From: Prochlorococcus sp. AG-442-N17
Lineage (GTDB): Bacteria > Cyanobacteriota > Cyanobacteriia > PCC-6307 > Cyanobiaceae
Length of the DNA: 64,000 nt
Direction: 5' to 3'
Assembly (NCBI GenBank): GCA_003212375.1
Contig: QCPY01000002.1
Span: 1-64,000 of the forward strand
The stretch's first letter is position 1. Each line of letters starts with the position of its first letter. The notes under the pieces were generated by a model. That model was given only the letters and a program-made list of their open reading frames with translations, was not told the DNA's origin and searched no databases. This document shows, piece after piece, positions 37,312 through 45,416 of the stretch. Both the position numbers and the translations under genes were made by a program.

Positions 37312-37470
37312 ATGAATCTGTTTTCTTTCTCTTTAAATCAAACTAGAGCAAAAGATAACATTGATTCATATTTTGAATGCATTAGTGAATGCAGCATTAT
37401 TGATGGCCAGAAAGAATGTATTACACGATGCGTAGAAGTTCATCTTAAAGGAGGAAATAAAAATGAATAA
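37312..37470 (+). CDS. Twin-CX3C microprotein, 52 aa
   Basis: MNLFSFSLNQTRAKDNIDSY, then FECISECSIIDGQKECITRC and VEVHLKGGNKNE. The two CxxxC pairs (CISEC and CITRC) spaced by ten residues resemble a twin-CX3C helical hairpin, as in small Tim or CHCH proteins, held by disulfides or binding metal. Its last 8 nt overlap the start of the next gene, whose AAAGGAGG Shine-Dalgarno (37447-37454) lies within this frame. Confidence 0.65.
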   Translation: MNLFSFSLNQTRAKDNIDSYFECISECSIIDGQKECITRCVEVHLKGGNKNE

Positions 37471-37612
37471 AAAATATTCTTCTCAAAGAAAAACAACTTT
37501 AAAGTGGAACCCTAATGGAGATCTTTCTGAAATTGATATGCTAAGAATTTTGGATGCAATTTCAGCTACTGAACTTAATCAATGTCAATTAACTTGCGAT
37601 TTATTTTTATAA
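37463..37612 (+). CDS. Small CX3C protein, 49 aa, coupled to the twin-CX3C gene
   Basis: MNKKYSSQRKTTLKWNPNGD, LSEIDMLRILDAISATELNQ and CQLTCDLFL. It has one CxxxC at the C-terminus. A strong AAAGGAGG sits 8 nt before the ATG, and the frame overlaps its upstream partner by 8 nt, so the pair is very likely translated together. Function unknown. Confidence 0.65.
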   Translation: MNKKYSSQRKTTLKWNPNGDLSEIDMLRILDAISATELNQCQLTCDLFL

Positions 37613-37739
37613 ATTAAAAATAACTTTATTTAATATCGTTTAATCGATTTGTTATAAAAAATTAATTCACAATATAAATACTTTTTTATAAATCCATATA
37701 CTTATAGCTTTCAACTTTACTTATTCTGTTGTTAAAGTT

Positions 37740-37892
37740 TTAAAGCTCTTTAATATTCTTTTTAGATTTACTCTTTTTAAATAAGTTTTTAGAAATTTCT
37801 TCCCTTGTTAACTGTATAGGTTCTACTCTTGCTGAATCCCCATGAGTAGGACAGTAATAAGTCATTAACATCCATTTTTTATCTTCTTTCAT
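37740..37892 (-). CDS. Small protein with YYCPTHGD motif, 50 aa
   Basis: From ATG 37892: MKEDKKWMLMTYYCPTHGDS then ARVEPIQLTREEISKNLFKK and a lysine-rich tail. Cys and His in C-P-T-H-G could bind metal. An in-frame ATG at 37946 would add 18 residues. Family not recognised. Confidence 0.58.
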   Translation of the reverse strand: MKEDKKWMLMTYYCPTHGDSARVEPIQLTREEISKNLFKKSKSKKNIKEL

Positions 37893-38086
37893 AATGTTTA
37901 AAACCCTATCTAGAATTTGATAGGACTTATCTAGGATATAAATCATAAAAAGTTTTCATATTTAATCTTTTTTTTGTTTTTGCTTAACAATATAAAAAGT
38001 TGTAAAGAAATAGCCTAATTAGATATAAATACGCATGACTAAAAAAATAATTACTGCTATTTGTAAGATAATTTGAAATTAAATTA

Positions 38087-38218
38087 ATGTCTTTAGAATC
38101 TATACTGATGGTTGTGGCTCCAATATGTCTTTTTACAGCAGGAGTTATAATTTTGCCAATATTAGTCAAACCACGAAAGCAATCAGTATCGCCTAAGAGA
38201 TACGTTAGAGGTTTATAA
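38087..38218 (+). CDS. Membrane microprotein, 43 aa
   Basis: MSLESILMVVAPICLFTAGV then IILPILVKPRKQSVSPKRYV and RGL. A span followed by a basic tail. The opposite-strand frame over it is a shadow. Confidence 0.58.
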   Translation: MSLESILMVVAPICLFTAGVIILPILVKPRKQSVSPKRYVRGL

Positions 38219-38326
38219 AATTAATCTACTTTTCTAAACCATTTTTCTTAGAGTTAAAAAGTAAGTAGATACAGAGATAAAATTAAATCTATATTGGTGG
38301 AAAGCTATGTTTCAAAAAATTTGTAT

Positions 38327-38989
38327 ATGGAGTTTTCTGGAGCAATTCTTTTTGATTGAAATGGTGTTTTTTTAGATAAAGAACCTTTTATAGCTGGTGC
38401 CTGATGTGAGACCGCAAGTTAATATAACTACTAATTATAAAAGGAAAAATTATTTGAATTAAAAGGAAAGAAGAATAATAGATTGTGCCAAAAAAGTAAA
38501 AAAACGGATAAATAATGAAAATTCAATCGAAGAATTACTGTTTATTCAAAAAGCAAAATTAGTTCAGCAACTCTCAAAGTCAAAACCTTTCAAAGGATTC
38601 ATAGATATAATTAATTTTTACCTAAATTCAAAATTACCTATTGCACTAGTAACAATTAGCAATAGTGAAAGTTTTAAAATTAAAAGTTCTGCAATTCCCC
38701 TAGTTAAATTTATTCCCGAAAAGGATTCTTGGAGATGATAAATTTATTTCTGCTGGGAAGCCCTCTCCTAAGCCCTATTTGAGAGCATTAAAACTGTTGG
38801 CTGTAGATCCAAAAAAAAATATGGGTTGTAGAAGAGTCATATGCAGGATCTGTCTCTGGATTAAAGGCGGAATGTAATTTTCTGTTTTTTCCCAAAGATA
38901 TTAAGACTCTAAGTAAATTAATAAATGAATTTGCTCAAGAAAAGATTCAAAATTTATATGATAAATTTAAAATAAATTTTATAACTTGA
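38327..38989 (+). pseudogene. Decayed HAD-family phosphatase (CbbY/phosphoglucomutase-like)
   Basis: HAD motifs can be read in order but in different frames. Motif I is GAILFD*NGVFLDKEP, with a stop where the second residue of DxDG lies. A motif II-like LVTISNSESF follows, then motif III/IV AGKPSPKPYLRALKLLAVDP, and after a homopolymer A-run the expected VVEESYAGSVSGLKAECNF appears one frame over. Several TGA/TAA stops and at least two frameshifts are present, so no functional protein is made. Confidence 0.8.
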
Positions 38990-39004
38990 ATCCTAAGACA
39001 TTAT

Positions 39005-39643
39005 ATGTGCGGTAGGTTTGAACTGAAAACTAAATTTGATAATTTACCTAAGGTTTTAAAACAAGACTATCCAAATAGACTTGATACTAAATACGAGACT
39101 CAGAAATTAATTAGACCTACTGATCCAGTACTTGTACTTAAGAATGAAGGAAAAATCAAGACTACTTTTATGACATGGGGGTTCATATCACCTTGGGCTA
39201 AAGAGCCATTTGCGAAGGGAATAATTAGACCATTTAATGCAAGATCAGAAACTATTGAAGATAAAAAATTATTTAGTGGAAGTTGGAAACATAAGAGATG
39301 CTTAATACCAGCAAGTGGTTTTTTTGAAAAAAGATATCGTATTAGGAAAGATAATTATGAAACTTTTTGGTTGGGAGGGATTTGGAGTAAATGGTCTTCA
39401 CCTGATGGGGCAGAGATAGAAAGTTGTTGTATTTTAACAACTGAGCCAAATGATTTAATAAAACCCATACATCATCGAATGCCTGTAATTGTCCCCAATG
39501 GATTAGAAGAAAAATGGACTGAACTGGTTAAAGATATTACAAAATTAAAAGGTTTAATACCCATATTGATGGGATGGTCATCATCAGGATGGATTCTTGA
39601 AGAGATTAATAAAGAAACTACTAATCAAATGAATTTATTTTAA
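39005..39643 (+). CDS. SRAP-domain (YedK/HMCES) protein
   Basis: 212 residues beginning MCGRFEL, so Cys2 is the catalytic residue that forms a covalent link with abasic sites in single-stranded DNA. RPFNARSET, RCLIPASGFFE, and the TTEPNDLIKPIHHRMPVIV block with the active-site His are present. SRAP proteins protect abasic sites during replication. It is complete, next to the HAD pseudogene. The gap 39644-40055 after it holds only AT-rich sequence and the CCTAAA repeat. Confidence 0.92.
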   Translation: MCGRFELKTKFDNLPKVLKQDYPNRLDTKYETQKLIRPTDPVLVLKNEGKIKTTFMTWGFISPWAKEPFAKGIIRPFNARSETIEDKKLFSGSWKHKRCLIPASGFFEKRYRIRKDNYETFWLGGIWSKWSSPDGAEIESCCILTTEPNDLIKPIHHRMPVIVPNGLEEKWTELVKDITKLKGLIPILMGWSSSGWILEEINKETTNQMNLF

Positions 39644-40026
39644 ATTTTAAAATTAGAGGGTATTATTCTCATTGAAATTTATTAAGTTTATTTGATGTAA
39701 CCTAGATCCTTAAATAGCTTTAGATTAAATCTTTTTTAATTAATAGCAAAATTAATTAATAGAAAAATTAGATTTTTTAGATGGCTAAACACTGGCTAAA
39801 TTTTACCCCTTTCTGCTTTGGCTATTAATTCAACTCTTCTTCTCTATTTAATTCTTTTGATAGCTATTAAATAATTTTTCTTGGTAAAAAAACTCAAAAA
39901 ATTAAAAAAAATTATATTAAATTAATACTTTTTGAACATTTTAAAATACACATTACTTTCGTAAAAAGATTCTTTGATGGATAATAAATTATGTAAATAA
40001 AAATTTATTTAAAACCAACACCAAAA

Positions 40027-40050
40027 CCTAAACCTAAACCTAAACCTAAA
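40027..40050 (+). repeat. CCTAAA hexamer repeat, four copies
   Basis: Four perfect CCTAAA units run from 40027 to 40050, ending 5 bp before the TTG start of the desaturase. The unit equals the plant-type telomere repeat by chance or slippage. It lies where a ribosome binding site would be. Confidence 0.85.
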
Positions 40051-40055
40051 ATAAT

Positions 40056-41234
40056 TTGAGCAATATTAAATTTTCTGGCCTTAAAGGTCAAGCACTTGAA
40101 ATAAATATCAGTGATATCCCCAGTATGAAAGAGTTTAAAAGTGTTATTCCTGCTTTCTGCTTTAATCCTGAAACCATAACTTCATTACGTTATCTTTTGC
40201 AATCAACCATAATTCAGCTAATTGTTGTAGCTATAGGATTATCAATTCCTTTCACTCAAAGAATGATACCTATTTGGATTCTTTATGCGATTTTATCAGG
40301 AACCACTGCAATGGGTTTTTGGGTAATTGCCCACGAATGTGGTCATGGGGCTTTCTCGAAAAATAGGTTTTTAGAAACCATGACTGGATATTTAATTCAT
40401 TCGTTATTATTGGTACCATATTTCTCTTGGCAACGTTCACATGCAATCCATCATCGTTATACCAATCATATAACTAATGGAGAAACGCATGTCCCATTAG
40501 TTATTGATGGAAATGGAATTAGCGAAAAAGTTGGTGGTGAAAAAGAATTAGCTTTTTCTAGTAAATTAGGAAAAAATAAGTATGGAATTCTTCAACTTGT
40601 ATTGCATCTTATTTTTGGTTGGCCTGCTTACCTATTATCAGGAAGTACAGGAGGGCTTAAATATGGAACTTCAAATCATTTTTGGCCAAGGGAACCTTTT
40701 TCTAAGACTTTATGGCCTTCTGAATGGGCTAAGAAAGTTTGGATTTCAGATTTTGGTGTAGGTGTAGTTATATTTGGACTTGCTATATTGGTTATTAAGC
40801 ATGGAATCTTCCCAATATTAGGGATGTATGTGGGACCCTTATTAGTAGTTAATTGTTGGTTAGTTATCTATACTTGGCTTCATCATACAGACTCAGATGT
40901 TCCACACCTATCTAATTCAGAATTTTCTTTTATGAGAGGTGCCTTCCTTTCCATTGATAGGCCTTATGGAAAAATTATTGATATTCTTCATCATAATATT
41001 GGTTCAAGTCATGTAGTTCATCATGTATGCCCAACAATTCCGCACTATCATGCTAAAAAGGCAACTCGTATAATAAAAAAAGAATTTAATAAAGCATACC
41101 TTTTCAATCCAGACCCAATCCACAAGGCTCTATGGAATATTGCTTGTAGTTGTATTGCTGTCAAATCAGATATCAATAAAGGGATGTACATTTGGCAATC
41201 CTCCTACAAAAGAAATCTTAAACATAACGTTTGA
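40056..41234 (+). CDS. Acyl-lipid desaturase, DesA/FAD-type
   Basis: 392 residues from TTG 40056. Histidine boxes: AHECGHGAFSKNRFL, SHAIHHRYTNHITNGETHVP and GSSHVVHHVCPTIPHYHAKKA. The YTNH and THVP context is typical of delta-12/omega-3 desaturases of plants and cyanobacteria. An internal ATG 23 codons in (MKEFKSV) could also serve as a start. It acts on glycerolipid acyl chains in the membrane with ferredoxin as electron donor, by family knowledge. Confidence 0.88.
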   Translation: MSNIKFSGLKGQALEINISDIPSMKEFKSVIPAFCFNPETITSLRYLLQSTIIQLIVVAIGLSIPFTQRMIPIWILYAILSGTTAMGFWVIAHECGHGAFSKNRFLETMTGYLIHSLLLVPYFSWQRSHAIHHRYTNHITNGETHVPLVIDGNGISEKVGGEKELAFSSKLGKNKYGILQLVLHLIFGWPAYLLSGSTGGLKYGTSNHFWPREPFSKTLWPSEWAKKVWISDFGVGVVIFGLAILVIKHGIFPILGMYVGPLLVVNCWLVIYTWLHHTDSDVPHLSNSEFSFMRGAFLSIDRPYGKIIDILHHNIGSSHVVHHVCPTIPHYHAKKATRIIKKEFNKAYLFNPDPIHKALWNIACSCIAVKSDINKGMYIWQSSYKRNLKHNV

Positions 41235-41348
41235 ATTCCACTGTAATATCACATTAATTTACACAAATCTGAAGAGAATATAAAAGAATGAGAAATTAAG
41301 TCTTTTTTATCTTAAATATTGATATGGAAACGGGTTCAATTTAAAGTT

Positions 41349-41510
41349 ATGAGTGGAGACAATCTACACGGGAAGCAACCAATAAAGTTTTACTCTGAGG
41401 AAGTAACTATTACTAAGGTTCAATTATTAGAGAAGCAACTTAGTCTTGGAGATAAAGTTTCAGACTTAGATGAAAAACACAAGGAGTGGAGCAGGAAGTT
41501 ATCAGGATAG
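41349..41510 (+). CDS. Small soluble protein, 53 aa
   Basis: MSGDNLHGKQPIKFYSEEVT then ITKVQLLEKQLSLGDKVSDL and a charged end DEKHKEWSRKLSG. A TTG at 41319 would extend it by ten residues. Its stop is 2 bp from that of the opposite-strand gene. No family recognised. Confidence 0.58.
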   Translation: MSGDNLHGKQPIKFYSEEVTITKVQLLEKQLSLGDKVSDLDEKHKEWSRKLSG

Positions 41511-41512
41511 TT

Positions 41513-41677
41513 CTATTTAGCTCTTCTCAATGTAGGAGCTTTATAAAACATTATTTTTAGGCTTAAGATTAGTATTGACACTGTTAGAACGGGTAAAATA
41601 TAAAGTATCAAATCAGAATTTAAGAGAGAAGGAATGCGTGCAAAAACCAAATGCATATAGTAAGTAGTAAATGACAT
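41513..41677 (-). CDS. Single-pass membrane microprotein, 54 aa, RRAK tail
   Basis: MSFTTYYMHLVFARIPSLLN, then a span (SDLILYILPVLTVSILILSL) and KIMFYKAPTLRRAK. The span followed by a basic tail ending in R/K-A-K recurs in the products at 61455-61601 and 63819-63908. Confidence 0.6.
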   Translation of the reverse strand: MSFTTYYMHLVFARIPSLLNSDLILYILPVLTVSILILSLKIMFYKAPTLRRAK

Positions 41678-41844
41678 AACTATTTTTTTAATTAATTTAT
41701 TAATAGCAATTATTTACTAAAATAAAAAGAGTATTTAATCTTGTTTTATGAGTGTAAGAATGATTAAATATTAGTAAATTTTAGATTAAATTTTTAAACT
41801 ACTTAAAAAAAAGAATTTAGATATTTTTTTACTTAAAATAAAAT

Positions 41845-41885
41845 GTTAGAGAGTCAGCCTGTATCCCTACTAGCTGACTCACTAC
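41845..41885 (-). ncRNA. Candidate small RNA 3' hairpin (GTAGGGATACA loop), copy 1
   Basis: GAGTCAGC (41851-41858) and GCTGACTC (41873-41880) form a perfect 8-bp stem around a 14-nt loop. Read on the minus strand the loop contains GTAGGGATACA. The same 11 nt are in the loop of a different stem at 45753-45782. It lies in a 723-bp gap (41678-42400) with no recognisable gene. Strand is chosen from the loop match; the downstream U-tract is weak. Confidence 0.5.
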
Positions 41886-42400
41886 TTAATTTTAGTTAGA
41901 ATTAATATTAAATGAGGATTATTTCTTTAATAAATTAGATACTTATAATTATTTTTTAAATAATAATGGATAAAAATTTAGTCACTCAAAAATGAAAAAA
42001 GTAAAAAGGCCATGTTGAAACAATCTAGAATAGATTAATCTATGATTAATTAACTGCTGTAATTTTTATTTCATTATTCATTTATAAAAGTCATATATTT
42101 ATCAGCAAAAAATAGGCTTGCCTTTATCGTTTAACTAGATTATAAGAAAATAATTAAATTTTTCCCTTTTAAGGATATTAATACCAACTCAAATCACAGT
42201 TATAAATCGATTAATGGTAGTATTAGATGGTGTCAACTTGAGATAAATTTAATAATTATCGCTTAGCTAAAGAACTTTAAAGAAAAAGTCAACTTGCATG
42301 AGTTAAGACCTTGAGATCAATAAGTAATATTGATCAATATCTTTAGACTAGAAATAAAATTTATTTTCCAAATCAAGATTCAATTTATAACAAAACACCA

Positions 42401-42535
42401 ATGAAAAAATTAAACAAAAAATACGCAGATTTATTGCATCAAGCTTCAATAGCTAAAGGAAGAAAAGAAGCGGTAGGTTTATTGCACAAAGCAGCAAAGC
42501 TTAAAACTAAATTTGATCAGAAGTCTAAGCTTTAG
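42401..42535 (+). CDS. Small basic protein, 44 aa
   Basis: MKKLNKKYADLLHQASIAKG, RKEAVGLLHKAAKLKTKFDQ and KSKL. Amphipathic and lysine-rich with a repeated LLH-x-A pattern. Convergent with the next gene. Function unknown. Confidence 0.6.
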   Translation: MKKLNKKYADLLHQASIAKGRKEAVGLLHKAAKLKTKFDQKSKL

Positions 42536-42541
42536 AATAAA

Positions 42542-42691
42542 TTATTTCTCCTTAAGCATTGCCCGCAGTTGAAGATCATCCAATTGTTCTAGATAATTTC
42601 TGATTGCAATCCATGAGTTGAGACTCTCCATTTTTCCACTTTCTTTAAAGATTTTTGCGGAAACTTGATCAACTAGATCTACATGATTCAT
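42542..42691 (-). CDS. Small helical protein, 49 aa
   Basis: MNHVDLVDQVSAKIFKESGK, MESLNSWIAIRNYLEQLDDL and QLRAMLKEK. Overlaps the upstream gene (42669-42821) by 23 bp in another frame, pointing to coupled translation. No family recognised. Confidence 0.58.
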   Translation of the reverse strand: MNHVDLVDQVSAKIFKESGKMESLNSWIAIRNYLEQLDDLQLRAMLKEK

Positions 42692-42821
42692 AACTATATT
42701 CTTCATCAATTTGAATAACTACACCATTAAAAAATTCTGCTAATAATTTTGATGAATTATTAACTAAAACTTTTGAATCTTCTTTAGAGATTTTCTTTTT
42801 AATTGAATTTAAGTATTTCAT
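42669..42821 (-). CDS. Small soluble protein, 50 aa
   Basis: MKYLNSIKKKISKEDSKVLV, NNSSKLLAEFFNGVVIQIDE and EYSYESCRSS. Its ATG overlaps the stop of the Cys-rich gene by 4 bp, so three genes at 42542-43114 form an overlapping chain. Confidence 0.55.
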   Translation of the reverse strand: MKYLNSIKKKISKEDSKVLVNNSSKLLAEFFNGVVIQIDEEYSYESCRSS

Positions 42822-43114
42822 GCGGATTGTGATGTGCGATTGAAATTTTTAAGAATATCAAAGTTTGCTTTTTTTTTGTAAAACTCGCATGAATGAGTTA
42901 AATGTTGTCCATGAAAAATAAGTTTGTGATGGCAGTTGCAACAAAGTATTGAACCACAATTAGCTTGGCTTAAATAATCAAATTTTGAACAAGTTATACA
43001 GACATGACTACCTATCGATCTACAATAAGTAGGCTCATCAATATATTCCCATTCTTCTTGAGAATTATGATGCCTATCAAATAATGAATTGGCTAATGCT
43101 ATTTTTTTGACCAT
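42818..43114 (-). CDS. Zinc-ribbon-like Cys/His-rich protein, 98 aa
   Basis: Contains YCRSIGSHVCITCSKFDYLS and GSILCCNCHHKLIFHGQHLTHSC. The CxxC pairs and several histidines suggest one or two zinc sites, as in HNH or zinc-ribbon proteins. No catalytic motif is visible. First gene of an overlapping three-gene chain. Confidence 0.62.
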   Translation of the reverse strand: MVKKIALANSLFDRHHNSQEEWEYIDEPTYCRSIGSHVCITCSKFDYLSQANCGSILCCNCHHKLIFHGQHLTHSCEFYKKKANFDILKNFNRTSQSA

Positions 43115-43360
43115 CTTCTAAATAATACATTTGTACTATTATTTATAACCCTTCGCAGACGAGAGGTCAACTATGGCAGCTTGAAATATTTACCCTATTG
43201 CAGCCGTAAATCATAAAAAACGGTTAGTCCCCAATTTTTTGTATCATTTACGCGACAGATTTGTAGCTTTATAAATGAATTCTTGGATAATTTGAGGTTT
43301 TTCTTTACAAAAATAAATATTATATGTTATATTTTTTAATATAATTTACTTTTTAAAAAA

Positions 43361-43468
43361 ATGACACCTGAAGCAGAACGTTTTAATGGTTGGGCCGCTA
43401 TGTTAGGTTTCGTAGCAGCTGTTGGCGCATACGTAACAACTGGTCAAATCATTCCTGGTTGGTTTTAA
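43361..43468 (+). CDS. hli: High-light-inducible protein (Hlip), 35 aa
   Basis: A minimal Hlip: MTPEAERFNGWAAMLGFVAA then VGAYVTTGQIIPGWF. The E-R-F-N-G-W-A-A-M-L-G helix is the chlorophyll-binding LHC motif, though R and A differ from the usual ExxNGRxAMIGF. It binds pigment and protects photosystems under light stress, by family knowledge. TATAAT at 43340-43345 may be its -10 box. Overlaps the next hli by 1 bp (TAATG). Confidence 0.88.
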   Translation: MTPEAERFNGWAAMLGFVAAVGAYVTTGQIIPGWF

Positions 43469-43608
43469 TGGAAAGCAACGAAACAAAAACAGTTGAGAAG
43501 GAAAAAATTGTAGCTGAAAAGCTAAACGGTAGATTCGCAATGATTGGTTTCGTTGCATTGGTTGGAGCATATTTAACTACTGGACAAATTATTCCAGGAT
43601 TTATTTAA
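43468..43608 (+). CDS. hli: High-light-inducible protein (Hlip), 46 aa
   Basis: MESNETKTVEKEKIVAEKLN then GRFAMIGFVALVGAYLTTGQ and IIPGFI. The complete ExLNGRFAMIGF chlorophyll-binding helix is present. The start is the ATG overlapping the stop of the first hli. A strong terminator follows at 43631. Confidence 0.92.
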   Translation: MESNETKTVEKEKIVAEKLNGRFAMIGFVALVGAYLTTGQIIPGFI

Positions 43609-43630
43609 ACTTCCTAAAAAATTTTTATAA

Positions 43631-43663
43631 AACCAGATTGGTAACCAATCTGGTTTTTTTTTA
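43631..43663 (+). terminator. Rho-independent terminator of the hli pair
   Basis: AACCAGATTGG (43631-43641) and CCAATCTGGTT (43645-43655) form an 11-bp perfect stem with a TAA loop, followed by a T-run. The strongest terminator in the window. Confidence 0.92.
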
Positions 43664-43836
43664 TTACTTATTTTTCCTCTTAAATCCATTAAATTATATG
43701 ATTTAAAAATAATTAAGTTAATGTATAAATACATATTTTTTATATCATTTAAAAAAAATTTTTTTATCGGTATAAAAACTCTATCGGAATAATCAAAAGC
43801 ATATTAAAGTTGAATCAAATAATTGGAGGGAATCAA

Positions 43837-43938
43837 ATGACCAACCTCGGATTGGAGATTGTATTCTGGCTTATTCTATTAATCTATCTTGGAGCTAGAA
43901 TTACTCAAACTAAAAAAGGTTACAAGCAACAGTATTAA
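43837..43938 (+). CDS. Membrane microprotein, 33 aa
   Basis: MTNLGLEIVFWLILLIYLGA then RITQTKKGYKQQY. One span and a basic tail. A GGAGGG ribosome binding site lies 7 nt before the ATG, which supports translation. Confidence 0.65.
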   Translation: MTNLGLEIVFWLILLIYLGARITQTKKGYKQQY

Positions 43939-44171
43939 ATAGCACTTTCAACATTCTTCCAATAAAAAAACTGAATTAAGAGCAGATTTAATATCAAATT
44001 TCTCTATTAAAAATTTTTAGGAAGAAAAATTTAAAGAGTTCCACTTTAAAAAAGTGTGTCTTTGCTATTTTGTCTAAAATTCTCTTTTTTTACTTAAAAC
44101 TGTAAACTTTGCGGATTGATTTTTAACGGATTCATTCTAAATTAAATTTAATTATTATTTGAAAAAGATTT

Positions 44172-44276
44172 ATGTCTTCGAAAAAGAAAAATCCCAAGCA
44201 AAAAAAAGTTGAAACTAATACTGAATGGTTAGATAGAGTTATTAATCAATTAACAAATAAGGAATTTAGTTATTAA
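44172..44276 (+). CDS. Small basic protein, 34 aa
   Basis: MSSKKKNPKQKKVETNTEWL then DRVINQLTNKEFSY. Very lysine-rich start and a short helix. Function unknown. Confidence 0.5.
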   Translation: MSSKKKNPKQKKVETNTEWLDRVINQLTNKEFSY

Positions 44277-44337
44277 TTCTTTCAAATTTTTTTGAATTAA
44301 GAAGATTTATACATAAAAATAATGAATCTTATCAGTT

Positions 44338-44427
44338 ATGGGATTATACAAGTTGTTAGCGTTTCTTATGGTTCTTCTTCTTATTGGAAGTTCCTTTATT
44401 GGTTTATTTATAATTAACTTAAGATAA
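44338..44427 (+). CDS. Membrane microprotein, 29 aa
   Basis: MGLYKLLAFLMVLLLIGSSF then IGLFIINLR. Almost wholly hydrophobic, with charged ends; the size of a small photosystem subunit, but no family is recognised. Confidence 0.5.
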   Translation: MGLYKLLAFLMVLLLIGSSFIGLFIINLR

Positions 44428-44579
44428 AGCACTGTTTTGTATTAATTGAACAAAACCTATTAATAAATTCACTGATGATTTATTTCATATTTATGCAAGG
44501 ACTAAATTAATTAAAGAAATAACTTATTAATTCAAGAACAGTTCAAAAAGTCAAAAAAAGTAAAAAATAACTATAAAAA

Positions 44580-44729
44580 TTAAATACTTACTTTGGTAAA
44601 CTGTAAATTATAAATTAATCTGCCTCCATCACCACCGCTATCGTCATCATCATCTCCAAAAGAGGATATTAAAGTATATATGCCAATTAATCCAAGGAGC
44701 ATGGAAAGGTAAAGAATTGGATCAGTCAT
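44580..44729 (-). CDS. Membrane microprotein with DDDDDSGGDGG motif, 49 aa
   Basis: A span (ILYLSMLLGLIGIYTLISSF) is followed by GDDDDDSGGDGGRLIYNLQF and KVSI. Third member of the span-then-Asp/Gly set (31462-31596, 32761-32940). Confidence 0.66.
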   Translation of the reverse strand: MTDPILYLSMLLGLIGIYTLISSFGDDDDDSGGDGGRLIYNLQFTKVSI

Positions 44730-44949
44730 ATATGTGCTTATAAAAATTATGATTAATATTTAATTTTTTCGAGGCATTAATTTAAGTTCATTATGGTTAC
44801 TACATAATATTTTTATTATTTAAACAGGAAATTAAACTAGAAAACATTCTAAATATTTAAGAGGAATTTTATAAAGCAAGAGTTTCATAAGATAAAAAAT
44901 GATCATAGGTTTTATTTATGACATTAGCTCTTATTAAAAATTTGATTTC

Positions 44950-45210
44950 TTACACAAATCCAGGAATTATTTGCCCTGTTGATAAATAAGCACCAACAGC
45001 AGCTATTAAACCAATCATTGCAAATCTTCCATTAAGTGTTTCAGCAAAATCTTTTTGTTTCTCAACTTTTTTTGATATTAGGCTTGTGTTTTTCATTTTA
45101 TTATTATTTGAATAAATTATATTTTCCTCTTGAAACTGTTTTGTTAAATATGCAATAACAAGACAAGTTAGGGACACAATAAAAATCAAGAAGCCAGCTA
45201 GTAGACTCAT
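44950..45210 (-). CDS. hli: Hlip with an extra N-terminal membrane span, 86 aa
   Basis: The C-terminal half is a typical Hlip (FAETLNGRFAMIGLIAAVGA then YLSTGQIIPGFV). Before it, from the ATG at 45210, lies a second hydrophobic helix (LLAGFLIFIVSLTCLVIAYL) and a linker. This two-span layout is unusual, since most Hlips have one span. The ATG overlaps the stop of the upstream hli by 1 bp. A shorter start at the internal ATG (MKNTSLISKKVEK, about 45096) is possible. Confidence 0.8.
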   Translation of the reverse strand: MSLLAGFLIFIVSLTCLVIAYLTKQFQEENIIYSNNNKMKNTSLISKKVEKQKDFAETLNGRFAMIGLIAAVGAYLSTGQIIPGFV

Positions 45211-45416
45211 TAAAAAATACCTGGGATGATTTGACCTGTGGTTACATATGCACCTAGCAATGCAACAAAACCGATCATTGCCCAACGACCATTAACTTTC
45301 TCTGCATTTTGAGGGTAACCTTCATATGAAACAGACTCATCTACATATGGACGAGTTTCTGTAGGAAACATATTCTGTCTTCCGCCTGATTCTGTTGTTA
45401 CTTGAGAATTAGTCAT
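45210..45416 (-). CDS. hli: High-light-inducible protein (Hlip), 68 aa
   Basis: A polar N-terminus (TTESGGRQNMFPTETRPYVD) precedes the LHC helix AEKVNGRWAMIGFVALLGA and the end YVTTGQIIPGIF. First gene of the second hli pair, overlapping the next by TAATG. Confidence 0.92.
   Translation of the reverse strand: MTNSQVTTESGGRQNMFPTETRPYVDESVSYEGYPQNAEKVNGRWAMIGFVALLGAYVTTGQIIPGIF

Noticed and set aside
37984..38169. 61-codon minus-strand frame
   Set aside because: Opposite to the microprotein at 38087-38218, which has the better span-plus-basic-tail layout.
41847..41905. Short plus-strand frame MLESQPVSLLADSLLNFS over hairpin 1
   Set aside because: Only 18 codons and explained by the hairpin; the loop match to 45753-45782 argues for RNA rather than protein.
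43390..43608. Longer version of the second hli gene starting inside the first
   Set aside because: The added N-terminus is only an out-of-frame reading of the first hli; the ATG at 43468 fits other Hlips and the TAATG overlap.
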